64,000 bases of DNA from an uncultured Bacteroidales bacterium (GTDB lineage: Bacteria > Bacteroidota > Bacteroidia > Bacteroidales > Bacteroidaceae), in NCBI GenBank assembly GCA_902760345.1, contig CACWFY010000004.1, positions 21,799 to 85,798 on the forward strand, in the 5' to 3' direction. Every line of letters starts with the position of its first letter. The stretch's first letter is position 1. The notes under the pieces were generated by a model. It had not been told where the DNA came from. It was given only the letters and a program-made list of their open reading frames with translations, and searched no databases. This document shows positions 52,161-60,172 of this stretch, in pieces. The translations under genes and the position numbers were made by a program.

Positions 52161-53501
52161 TTATGCACTTATAAGTCCTAACAATTCCAATTCTTTCTCT
52201 GCTGTTGCCTTGATAGCTGGTATTGCCACACTGTTACCAAATTGCTTGTAGGCAGAGGCATCAGCAACAACAATCTTAAAGTTCTCAGGGAAGCCCTGCA
52301 ATCTGGCCCATTCACGTGGGGTCATCTTACGGATACCTTCACGATTCACCTCACCCTTAATATTTGTGATTGGGGTAAAGTTGGTCAGTCGCTTGTCGAT
52401 AATCAAGTTGCACTCCCTGCCCATACCGCCTACTACGATAGCGTTTGCCACACCGTCGAGGTCAATTATCTTATAACCAAAGCCATGACCAGCCGCCTCG
52501 TGACGTGCCTTATGTCTGATAAGGGTTTCCACGTAAACGGTAGAGAGGTAGTATTTTACCGACACCTCATGCTTCTCCATAACATCACGGAAGCGAGGGC
52601 GTTTGTCGCCAGTAGTCTGTGGCTCTGGATATTTGAAATTGTTGATGTCGATATTCAAATCCTTACGGAAACCTATGATATAGACACGTTCGCGATGCTG
52701 GGGTACGCCAAAATCCATAGCATTAACTACCTGTGGCGGTACCACATCATAACCAGCGTCGTCCAGATGTTCAAGGATGGTTTGAAGGGTCTTTCCTCCC
52801 TTGTGAATCATCAAGCCTTTCACATTCTCCAAGAAGAATGCCTTTGGTTGCTTGCGACGCAGGATTTCCTCTATCTCGAAGAACAGAGTGCCTCGCGTTT
52901 CGTCTTCAAATCCCAGGCGTTTACCTGCCAATGAGAATGCCTGACACGGGAAACCGCCACATAGAATGTCGAAACCGTCAGGGATGTAACTCTTTGTTAC
53001 CTCCTTCGTAATATCGCCAAAGGGCATATCGCCGTAGTTGGCAAAGTAGGTTCGCTGTGCCTGTGCATCAAACTCTGAAGAATAGACGCACTTGCCGCCA
53101 AGCTCTTGCATAGCGATACGGAAACCGCCTATGCCTGCAAACAGATCGATAAAAGTAAACTTGGGATTCTTAGGTGCAGGGAAGGGGACACTGAAGAAAT
53201 CTGCAAAAAGATCATTTTCTAACGGGCTTTCTGCCGCCATTGTCACAACCTCGTCGCTGACATCCTTCCACAATGGATTTTTCTTATCCTGCTGATGCTT
53301 GTACTCTATGAAGTCACGGATTGCCTCCAGTATCTCATAGCGTTTCTCGCCAGATGCTATATCGTGTTTGCCATCGAGGGTGTGCAGATAGTGGCTCAGT
53401 ATGGCAACCTGCGTCTCGTATGATGCAGAGCCATATATCTTGAGTCCATCTTCTGTCACCTCTTCAGGTATCTCTGATAGTTTTATATCTTTTATCGACA
53501 T
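52161..53501 (-). CDS. DNA (cytosine-5) methyltransferase of the type II R-M system
   Basis: 446 residues. An N-terminal ~110-residue extension (including 'SASYETQVAILSHYLHTLDG') precedes the catalytic domain. Motif I is 'FIDLFAGIGGFRIAMQELGG'. Motif IV has the nucleophile C186 in 'CGGFPCQAFSLAGKRLGFED'. Motif VI is F-L-E-N-V-K-G-L. Motif VIII has Q-H-R-E-R-V-Y-I-I-G-F. The last motifs are intact ('LQGFPENFKIV', 'YKQFGNSVAIPAI'). It protects host DNA from the HpaII-like nuclease encoded next. The predicted leader contains a perfect palindrome that may time its expression. Confidence 0.95.
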   Translation of the reverse strand: MSIKDIKLSEIPEEVTEDGLKIYGSASYETQVAILSHYLHTLDGKHDIASGEKRYEILEAIRDFIEYKHQQDKKNPLWKDVSDEVVTMAAESPLENDLFADFFSVPFPAPKNPKFTFIDLFAGIGGFRIAMQELGGKCVYSSEFDAQAQRTYFANYGDMPFGDITKEVTKSYIPDGFDILCGGFPCQAFSLAGKRLGFEDETRGTLFFEIEEILRRKQPKAFFLENVKGLMIHKGGKTLQTILEHLDDAGYDVVPPQVVNAMDFGVPQHRERVYIIGFRKDLNIDINNFKYPEPQTTGDKRPRFRDVMEKHEVSVKYYLSTVYVETLIRHKARHEAAGHGFGYKIIDLDGVANAIVVGGMGRECNLIIDKRLTNFTPITNIKGEVNREGIRKMTPREWARLQGFPENFKIVVADASAYKQFGNSVAIPAIKATAEKELELLGLISA

Positions 53502-53527
53502 ATTTGTATTTACATTTAGGAATCAAG

Positions 53528-53541
53528 GGTCGTTTACGACC
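53528..53541. promoter_or_regulatory. 14-bp palindrome in the methyltransferase leader
   Basis: GGTCGT-TT-ACGACC lies between the -7 box (53560-53567) and the ATG at 53501. It could be an operator for autoregulation by the methyltransferase's N-terminal extension, or an RNA hairpin. Confidence 0.6.
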
Positions 53542-53559
53542 ATCGGCTGTACTTGAATG

Positions 53560-53590
53560 CAAAGATAATGTAAATCCAGCGAAATGCAAA
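53560..53590 (-). promoter_or_regulatory. Promoter for the R-M operon
   Basis: Minus-strand TTTG (53587-53590), a 19-nt spacer and TATCTTTG (53560-53567). This is a consensus Bacteroidota promoter, leaving a leader of about 55 nt. Confidence 0.8.
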
Positions 53591-53650
53591 ATAAAATATG
53601 ATTTATTTTAAGGGAGCAGCTCGTTGAAAACACTCAACAATCACGCAGAG

Positions 53651-53801
53651 CGGTCACGGTCACAACTGTGACCATGTGACCAATTCTGCTGAAGACAACA
53701 GAATATACAAAGGTATGTTGTTTGTAGTCAGTTTGTTACAGGAATGTTGCCGTTAATTCTTGTCCATAGCGGTCACATGGTCACAGCTGTGACCGTGACC
53801 G
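53651..53801. repeat. 31-bp inverted repeats of GGTCAC type flanking 89 bp
   Basis: The arms 53651-53681 and 53771-53801 are reverse complements with one mismatch. Each carries the internal palindrome GGTCACA-G/A-C-TGTGACC. The layout is like terminal inverted repeats of a small non-coding element; I see no target-site duplication. It lies beside the R-M cassette. Confidence 0.75.
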
Positions 53802-53866
53802 TATTTTCAAAAGCTTATACCACAACGAAGAAGACAGGTAAGCAAGCAATTGCTTCATATAGATCA

Positions 53867-53903
53867 CCCTCACAGCGCTCTTGTGGCTCTGTGAGGGTTT
53901 TTT
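53867..53903 (+). terminator. Terminator without an obvious gene
   Basis: A 9-bp stem CCCTCACAG (53867-53875) with CTGTGAGGG (53889-53897), then TTTTTT. No plus-strand gene lies upstream in this 880-bp gap, so it may end a small RNA or be the remnant of a lost gene. Confidence 0.75.
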
Positions 53904-53971
53904 GTGAAAACACCTCACCACCTCACTCGACACCCTTGGAATGCCGATATACAGGGCGTTTGCGGCCAGTG

Positions 53972-54091
53972 AGGTGGTGTGACACCACCTAACTAACACC
54001 TAACTGACACTTACCTGAGGCAAAACGTGTCGGGCTGTTGCGAGTGAGGTGTCAGGTAACTCTCAGGTAAGTCTTTTCAGAGAGTTACCTG
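53972..54091. repeat. Dyad-rich non-coding DNA
   Basis: AGGTGGTGT-g-ACACCACCT (53972-53990) and CAGGTAACTCTC (54053-54064) with GAGAGTTACCTG (54080-54091) are perfect inverted repeats. The part from 53801 to 54181 has no convincing gene. Confidence 0.7.
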
Positions 54092-54181
54092 GTCGCAATC
54101 CCTTTGTGCATCGGGGTTTAGGACCTGTTGAGGTAGGTGTTAGGTCTTTTTGCGTGATGCCCTCTTCGTGGCGACGGAGAC

Positions 54182-54373
54182 GGCACTTGTTGGTCGTCTA
54201 TGTGGGACTTGCTGGCCGTCTATGTGGCACTTTGTTGGCGTCTATGTGGCACTTTGTTGGCGTCTATGTGGCACTTTGTTGGCGTCGAGGCGTAACTTTG
54301 TGACTGTCAAAGTGGCACATTGACAGCGTCAAAGTATAGTATCGACTACGTCAAAGCATAGTATTTAACAAAG
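54182..54373. repeat. 22-bp tandem array downstream of argB
   Basis: About nine units start every 22 bp (54182, 54204, 54226, 54248, 54270, 54292, 54314, 54336, 54358). The best-kept unit begins GGCACTTTGTTGGCGTCTAT. Units at 54226 and 54248 are identical and the rest decay towards argB. The unit at 54314 resembles sequence in the 22-bp-phased array before mutS (11598). Confidence 0.88.
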
Positions 54374-54379
54374 AAGAAC

Positions 54380-55198
54380 TTAGCGGGTGATGATGGTGCC
54401 GTGGTGGCCATCGATGGCCGTGGCCAGGGTAATGATGACGCGGGAGACGCCGGCGTCGACGGCAGCGAGGGCATTTTCTATCTTGGGCAGCATGCCGCCA
54501 CTGATGGTGCCGTCGGCCTTGTAGGCAAGGAAGTCGGCACGATTGATGGTGGCAATGACGCTGGTGTCGTCGTTAGCGTCGCGCAGCACGCCGGGCTTCT
54601 CGAAGGCAAAGATGAGGGTGACGTCGTAACCAGCGGCAGCCATTGCCTTCGCCGTCTCTGAGGCCATCGTGTCGGCATTGGTATTGAGCATGTGGCCCTG
54701 TCCGTCGTGCGTCAGCGGTGCAATGACGGGTACGAGGCCGGCCTCGATGAAATGGGCGATTTTTGCACCTGCAGCCTGGTCGACATCGCCTACGAAGCCG
54801 AAGTCGACGAGGGTTCCCGACGGAGAACCGTCGGAAGTAGTGGCTGCAACGGCGACGGGTGGACGCTTGTGGGAAAGGATGATGTTGGCGTCGGCACCTG
54901 TGAGTCCGAGGGCGTCGCAGCCTAAGGCCTGCAGGCGTGCCACCACATTCTTGTTGACCAGTCCGCCATAGACCATCGTCACCACTTCGAGCATCGCCTC
55001 GTCGGTGATGCGTCGGCCGTTGACCATGTGGGTCTCGATACCCAGTCGCTCGGCAATCTTCGTGGCTCTGCGACCACCGCCGTGCACGAGTATCTTGGGT
55101 CCGTCAATCGCGATGAAATCGCGCAAAAGTTGCTGTAACTGCGTTTCGTCTTCAACGACGGCTCCGCCGACCTTGACGATGGTGATGGGTTGTTTCAT
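54380..55198 (-). CDS. argB: Acetylglutamate kinase
   Basis: 272 residues of the amino acid kinase fold: V-K-V-G-G-A-V-V at the N-terminus, 'ILVHGGGRRATKIAERLGI', 'MVNGRRITDEAMLEVVTMVY' and A-D-A-N-I-I-L-S. It phosphorylates N-acetylglutamate (N-acetylornithine route; in Bacteroidota possibly the N-succinyl variant), the second step of arginine synthesis. It follows speA by 42 bp, so arginine synthesis and arginine decarboxylation share a transcript. Confidence 0.95.
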   Translation of the reverse strand: MKQPITIVKVGGAVVEDETQLQQLLRDFIAIDGPKILVHGGGRRATKIAERLGIETHMVNGRRITDEAMLEVVTMVYGGLVNKNVVARLQALGCDALGLTGADANIILSHKRPPVAVAATTSDGSPSGTLVDFGFVGDVDQAAGAKIAHFIEAGLVPVIAPLTHDGQGHMLNTNADTMASETAKAMAAAGYDVTLIFAFEKPGVLRDANDDTSVIATINRADFLAYKADGTISGGMLPKIENALAAVDAGVSRVIITLATAIDGHHGTIITR

Positions 55199-55204
55199 TT
55201 TTTT

Positions 55205-55240
55205 TTCGATATTTCGATGCTTCGATACTTCGAAGTTTCG
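55205..55240 (-). repeat. TCGAAG-type micro-repeat at the speA/argB junction
   Basis: TTCGATATTTCGATGCTTCG and ATACTTCGAAGTTTCG fill the gap between speA and argB. It is the same family as 17767-17804. Confidence 0.7.
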
Positions 55241-57133
55241 TTATTCCAAATAAGTATATCCGTAGAGTCCTGAGCGGTAGTTTGAGAGGAACTCCTTACC
55301 CTCTTCAAGGCTAATCTTGCCCTGCTTGACACTCTTGGTCACCCAGATTTCGAGTTGGCGCACCAGCTTCTTGGGGTTGTACTGCACATATTCGAGCACC
55401 TCCTCGACGGTCTCGCCGTCGAAGATCTGGTCGATATGGTAGTGACCATCCTTCACAGAGATGTGGACAGCGGTGGTGTCGCCAAAGAGGTTGTGCATAT
55501 CGCCGAGGATTTCCTGGTAGGCACCTACGAGGAACACGCCGAGGTAGTAGTTCTCGTTGCGCTTCAGCGCGTGGACAGGCAGCGAGTGCGACTGGTGGCG
55601 GTTGGTGGCGAAGTTGGCTATCTTTCCGTCGGAGTCGCAGGTGATGTCCTGTATGGTGGCGTTGCGTGTGGGACGCTCTTGCAGACGCTGGATGGGCATG
55701 ATGGGGAATACCTGGTCGATGGCCCATGAGTCAGGCAACGACTGGAACAGCGAGAAGTTACAGAAGTACTTGTCGGCCAGCAGCTTGTCGATGTTCATCA
55801 GCTCCTCCGGCACGTGCTTGAGGTTCTTGGCCAGCGCATGGATCTCATGGCAGACGCTCCAATACATTGCCTCAATCTCAGCGCGCGTCTTCAGGTCTAC
55901 AATGCCATGAGAGAAGAGGTCGAGCACCTCTTCGCGTATCTGCTCGGCGTCGTGCCAGTCTTCAAGCACGTTGCGTGGCGACAGGTTGTCCCATATCTCG
56001 TAGAGGTCCTTTACCAGCTGGTGAGAGTCGGCGTCGGGCTCGAACTCCTCGGGCATCTCAGGCAGTGAGGCCGTCTCCAGCACGTCGATGACCAGTACGC
56101 TATGGTGGGCCGCCAGCGAGCGTCCACTCTCAGTAATCAGGTTGGGGTGGGGTATGTCGTTCTTGTTGGCAGCCTCTACGAAGGTGTAGATACAGTCGTT
56201 GACATACTCCTGGATGGAGTAGTTGACACTACTCTCAGAGGACGGAGACCGCGTGCCGTCGTAGTCGACGCCCAGGCCACCGCCACAGTCGACGAAATCG
56301 ACGTTGTAGCCCATCTTGTGCAGCTGGACATAGAACTGTGACGCCTCGCGCAGGGCCGTCTGTATGCGGCGTATCTTTGTAATCTGCGAACCAATGTGGA
56401 AATGGATGAGGCGCAGACAGTCACGCATATCCTTCTTGTCAAGAAGCTCGAGGGCTTCCAGCAGCTCGGCACTCGTCAGTCCGAACTTCGAGGCGTCGCC
56501 ACCGCTCTCTTCCCACTTGCCGCTACCGCTGGAGGCCAGTTTTATGCGGATGCCGATGTTCGGACGCACATTCAACTGCTTCGCTACGCGGGCAATGATG
56601 TCGAGCTCGTTCAGCTTCTCGACGACGATGAAGATGCGCTTGCCCATCTTCTGGGCCAGCAGGGCCAGTTCGATGTAGCTCTCGTCCTTGTAACCATTGC
56701 AGACGATGATGGAGTCGCTCTGGCACTGTACGGCAATGACGGCGTGCAGCTCAGGCTTCGAACCCGCCTCAATGCCAAGGTTGAACTTGCGGCCGTGCGA
56801 GATAATCTCCTCGACGACGGGCTGCATCTGGTTTACCTTGATGGGGAACACCACGTAGTTCTCGCCTTTGTATTCGTACTCCTCGGCGGCCTTCTTGAAA
56901 CAGCTCCACGTCTTCTCGATACGGTTGTCGAGAATATCGGGGAAGCGCAACAGCACGGGTGCCGTCACGTCGCGTAGCGACAGTTCGTCCATCACTTCGC
57001 GCAGGTCAATCTTCGTACCGTCCTTACAGGGTGTCACGAAGACGTTACCCTCGTCGTTGATACCGAAGTAGCTGGTTCCCCAGCCATTGATGTTGTAGAG
57101 CTCCTTGGAGTCCTCAATGGTCCATTTCTTCAT
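55241..57133 (-). CDS. speA: Biosynthetic arginine decarboxylase
   Basis: 630 residues from the ATG at 57133 (M-K-K-W-T-I-E-D-S-K-E-L-Y); the upstream extension is repeat-encoded. The fold-type III PLP lysine is K99 in 'YVVFPIKVNQMQPVVEEI'. Also present are 'LGIEAGSKPELHAVIA', 'IRLIHFHIGSQI'-type sequence, 'VDCGGGLGVDYDGT' and the C-terminal 'HNLFGDTTAVHISV'. It makes agmatine and CO2 from arginine, feeding polyamine synthesis. It lies between aroK and argB on one transcript. Confidence 0.96.
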   Translation of the reverse strand: MKKWTIEDSKELYNINGWGTSYFGINDEGNVFVTPCKDGTKIDLREVMDELSLRDVTAPVLLRFPDILDNRIEKTWSCFKKAAEEYEYKGENYVVFPIKVNQMQPVVEEIISHGRKFNLGIEAGSKPELHAVIAVQCQSDSIIVCNGYKDESYIELALLAQKMGKRIFIVVEKLNELDIIARVAKQLNVRPNIGIRIKLASSGSGKWEESGGDASKFGLTSAELLEALELLDKKDMRDCLRLIHFHIGSQITKIRRIQTALREASQFYVQLHKMGYNVDFVDCGGGLGVDYDGTRSPSSESSVNYSIQEYVNDCIYTFVEAANKNDIPHPNLITESGRSLAAHHSVLVIDVLETASLPEMPEEFEPDADSHQLVKDLYEIWDNLSPRNVLEDWHDAEQIREEVLDLFSHGIVDLKTRAEIEAMYWSVCHEIHALAKNLKHVPEELMNIDKLLADKYFCNFSLFQSLPDSWAIDQVFPIMPIQRLQERPTRNATIQDITCDSDGKIANFATNRHQSHSLPVHALKRNENYYLGVFLVGAYQEILGDMHNLFGDTTAVHISVKDGHYHIDQIFDGETVEEVLEYVQYNPKKLVRQLEIWVTKSVKQGKISLEEGKEFLSNYRSGLYGYTYLE

Positions 57134-57144
57134 AGTTGGTTTTT

Positions 57145-57180
57145 TATGGGTCTTATGGGGCCTATGGGCCTCATGGGTTT
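57145..57180 (-). repeat. Four tandem 9-bp units at the aroK/speA junction
   Basis: Plus-strand units TTATGGGTC, TTATGGGGC, CTATGGGCC and TCATGGGTT, in exact 9-bp phase. Related to the ychF/lgt junction repeat. Confidence 0.8.
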
Positions 57181-57707
57181 TATAGTGACAGGAGGGCGCG
57201 TATGCGCTCCACACTGATGTTGATCTTGTCGTAGTTGTCGAGCACGCTGACGTCGAGCACGTGTTGCGCCTTGTTGTAGTAGGGCTCGCGCTCCTTCAGG
57301 TGTTCGGTGATATAGGCGATGAGCTCCTCGGGCGTCTTGCCTTTCAGCAACGGACGTTCCACCTTTCCCATCAGCAGGTGCTTGTACAGCACTTCGGGCG
57401 TAGCCTTCAGGTATATGACGTCGCCCTGCTGGTTCAGATAGTCCATGTTGTCGAAGAAGCACGGCGTGCCACCACCACAGCTGATGATGACATTCTCGAA
57501 CTCGGCCACCTCGTGTAGCATGTTGTATTCTATCTGTCGGAAGCCCTCTTCACCCCGTTCGGCAAAGATTTGCGACACCGTCTTGCGCATGCGGCTCTCG
57601 ATATACCAGTCCATATCGTAGAACATCATGCCCGTAGCCTTTGACAGCGCCTTGCCCACGGTGGTCTTGCCGGAGCCCATGTAACCTATGAGAATGATGC
57701 GTCTCAT
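57180..57707 (-). CDS. aroK: Shikimate kinase
   Basis: 175 residues from the ATG at 57707 (M-R-R-I-I-L-I-G-Y). Walker A G-Y-M-G-S-G-K-T (residues 8-15), the shikimate-binding 'FYDMDWYIESRMRKTV', the F-R-Q-I-E block, C-G-G-G-T-P and the lid K-V-E-R-P-L-L-K are all present. It phosphorylates shikimate in aromatic amino acid synthesis. The ATG overlaps the topA stop as ATGA, so translation is coupled. Confidence 0.96.
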   Translation of the reverse strand: MRRIILIGYMGSGKTTVGKALSKATGMMFYDMDWYIESRMRKTVSQIFAERGEEGFRQIEYNMLHEVAEFENVIISCGGGTPCFFDNMDYLNQQGDVIYLKATPEVLYKHLLMGKVERPLLKGKTPEELIAYITEHLKEREPYYNKAQHVLDVSVLDNYDKINISVERIRALLSL

Positions 57708-60007
57708 TTCTCGGTCTTCTTGATGATGGCCATGCACTCGTCGTATCTCAGCTCGTCGGCTTTGGCGTGCAGGTTCTTCGGCAGGCGGTAGTTCTTGCCG
57801 TCGTAGACCAGATAGGGACCATAGCGGCCGTTGAGCACTTCGAGCTTGTCGTCCTCGATGAAGATCTTCAGGTGTTTCTTGTTGTCCTGCTCACGCTTTG
57901 CCTTGATGAGTGCCACGGCCTCTTCGAGAGTGATGGCCATGGGGTCGGTATCCTTGGGCAGCGAGGTGTATTTCTTCTGGTGCAGGATATATGGTCCGAA
58001 GCGTCCGGCGCCGATGGTCACAGTGCTACCCTCGAAGTCGCCCAGGGTGCGCGGCAGCTGGAAGAGCTCCAGTGCCTCGTCGAGTGTCAGCGTCTCCATG
58101 CTCTTGTCGCTGGGCAGTTGTGCAAACAGCGGCTTGTCCTTATCCTCGGCAGAGCCTATCTGTACCACGGGTCCGAAGCGGCCAATCTTCACGAAGACGG
58201 GACGTCCGCTCTTGGGGTCATTGCCCAGCTGGCGCTCGCCAGCCTTATGCTCCTGACGGGCATTCATGGTTTTCTCGACAGTAGGCTCGAATTTCTTGTA
58301 GAAGTTCTTCAACATGGTGGTCCATGTCTCGCCACCCTCGGCAATCTTATCGAAGTTCTGCTCGACCTTGGCGGTGAAGTTATAGTCCATGATGGTGGGG
58401 AAATACTGCATCAGGAAGTCGTTGACCACGCTGCCAATGTCGGTAGGCAGTAGCTTACCCTTGTCAGAGCCGGCCATCTCGGTGCGTTCCTTCTGGGTGA
58501 TGACCTTACCCTTCAGCGTATCGATGGTGTAGCTGCGCTCTTCGCCCTTCTTGTCGCCTTTGTGCACATATTCACGCTGCTGGATGGTCGAAATGGTGGG
58601 GGCGTAGGTAGAAGGACGTCCGATGCCCAGCTCTTCGAGCTTGTGAACCAGCGAGGCCTCGGTATAGCGCTGTGGTCCCTGGCTGAAACGCTCAGTAGCC
58701 TGTATCTCGCGACGAGTCAGCTCCATGCCTTTCTTCATAGGCGGCAGGATGCGGCTCTCTTCGTCTTGCTGATCATCATCGTCAACAGATTCGCGATAAA
58801 CCTTGATGAAACCGTCGAACTTCACCACTTCGCCTTGGGCGACGAAGAGAGAAGAGGTGGTAGAGGGCTTGATTTCCACTGTGGTCTTCTCAATTTCGGC
58901 ATCGGCCATCTGTGAGGCAATGGTGCGCTTCCAGATGAGTTCGTAGAGCTTGCGCTCCTGAGCCGTGCCCTCAATCTCCATGCGGTCCATATAGGTAGGA
59001 CGGATGGCTTCGTGGGCCTCCTGGGCACCCTTCGAGCTGGTGTGATACTGGCGTACCTTCGAGTACTCCTCGCCATAGAGCTTGGTGATCTCCTCCTTGC
59101 TGGCATTGATACACAGCGCAGAGAGGTTTACGGAGTCGGTACGCATATAAGTGATCTGTCCGTGTTCATACAGATGCTGGGCAACCATCATGGTCTGCGA
59201 GACGGTGAAGCCCAGTTTGCGGGCGGCTTCCTGTTGTAGCGTCGACGTGGTGAAGGGAGGTGCCGGCGTGCGCTTAAGCGGTTTCTTGCTGACGCTGCTG
59301 ACGGTAAACGTTGCCTCCTTGCACTGCTCCAACAGCTGAAGGACCTCGTCGTGGGTCTTCAGGCGCTGGGCCAGCATCGCCTTGACCTCGCTTTGCGAAC
59401 CGTCGGCATTGGTGATGGCAAAGGTAGCAGCCACGCTATAGTATGGTTCGCTTTGGAAAGCCTGTATCTCACGCTCACGTTCGACGATAAGACGTACGGC
59501 AACGCTCTGTACACGACCAGCCGACAGGGCGGGCTTGACCTTACGCCACAGGACGGGCGACAACTTGAAGCCTACCAGACGGTCGAGCACACGGCGGGCC
59601 TGCTGGGCGTTCACCAGGTTCATGTCAATGTGACGCGGTGTTTCGATAGCCTTGAGGATGGCCGGTTTGGTAATTTCGTGGAACACGATACGGTTGGTAT
59701 GCTCCTCGTCCAGTCCGAGCACCTCACACAGGTGCCATGAGATAGCCTCTCCCTCGCGGTCTTCATCGGATGCGAGCCATATCTTCTCAGCCTTCTGGGC
59801 ATTGTTTTTCAGTTCCTTGACGAGTTTCTCTTTCTCTTCAGGAATCTCGTATTCAGGTTCGAGCGTAGTGGTGTCGATGCTCATCTCCTTTTTCTTCAGG
59901 TCACGGATATGTCCGTAGCTCGACATCACCTTATAGTCGTTGCCCAGGAATTTCTCGATGGTTTTGGCCTTGGCAGGCGACTCTACGATTACCAAATTCT
60001 TTTGCAT
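57704..60007 (-). CDS. topA: DNA topoisomerase I
   Basis: 767 residues. The Toprim N-terminus is 'NLVIVESPAKAKTIEKFLGN'. The active-site tyrosine is Y287 in 'GQITYMRTDSVNLSALCI'. The C-terminus has Toprim_C-type repeats with G-R-F-G-P or G-R-Y-G-P cores ('FVKIGRFGPVVQIG', 'TIGAGRFGPYILHQ', 'EVLNGRYGPYLVYDG') in place of Zn ribbons, the usual Bacteroidota form. It relaxes negatively supercoiled DNA. It is the first gene of the topA-aroK-speA-argB run. Confidence 0.98.
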   Translation of the reverse strand: MQKNLVIVESPAKAKTIEKFLGNDYKVMSSYGHIRDLKKKEMSIDTTTLEPEYEIPEEKEKLVKELKNNAQKAEKIWLASDEDREGEAISWHLCEVLGLDEEHTNRIVFHEITKPAILKAIETPRHIDMNLVNAQQARRVLDRLVGFKLSPVLWRKVKPALSAGRVQSVAVRLIVEREREIQAFQSEPYYSVAATFAITNADGSQSEVKAMLAQRLKTHDEVLQLLEQCKEATFTVSSVSKKPLKRTPAPPFTTSTLQQEAARKLGFTVSQTMMVAQHLYEHGQITYMRTDSVNLSALCINASKEEITKLYGEEYSKVRQYHTSSKGAQEAHEAIRPTYMDRMEIEGTAQERKLYELIWKRTIASQMADAEIEKTTVEIKPSTTSSLFVAQGEVVKFDGFIKVYRESVDDDDQQDEESRILPPMKKGMELTRREIQATERFSQGPQRYTEASLVHKLEELGIGRPSTYAPTISTIQQREYVHKGDKKGEERSYTIDTLKGKVITQKERTEMAGSDKGKLLPTDIGSVVNDFLMQYFPTIMDYNFTAKVEQNFDKIAEGGETWTTMLKNFYKKFEPTVEKTMNARQEHKAGERQLGNDPKSGRPVFVKIGRFGPVVQIGSAEDKDKPLFAQLPSDKSMETLTLDEALELFQLPRTLGDFEGSTVTIGAGRFGPYILHQKKYTSLPKDTDPMAITLEEAVALIKAKREQDNKKHLKIFIEDDKLEVLNGRYGPYLVYDGKNYRLPKNLHAKADELRYDECMAIIKKTEK

Positions 60008-60057
60008 GGTTTTACCTTTTTACTTCTTTTCGGTTTAAAATTTATTCGTTTGGGCGG

Positions 60058-60065
60058 CAAAAGTA
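60058..60065 (-). promoter_or_regulatory. -7 box for the topA operon
   Basis: Minus-strand TACTTTTG, 50 bp before the topA ATG. No clear -33 box was found. The remaining ~110 bp to the esterase stop hold nothing I can name. Confidence 0.55.
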
Positions 60066-60172
60066 CGCAAAAGTTTTGGTTACACCTTATATATATAGTA
60101 GTTTTTTAGTATTCTTAACGTTTCGACAGGAAGCGGAGGGGGAGATTAAAGACAACTTCTTTAAAATAACCT

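Noticed and set aside
53744-53992. 82-codon plus-strand frame in the gap beside the R-M operon
   Set aside because: It runs through inverted repeats and past a terminator hairpin, and its composition looks like translated repeat rather than a protein.
54182-54373. Possible CRISPR array
   Set aside because: The 22-bp units are contiguous and decay gradually; there are no unique spacers and no cas genes nearby.
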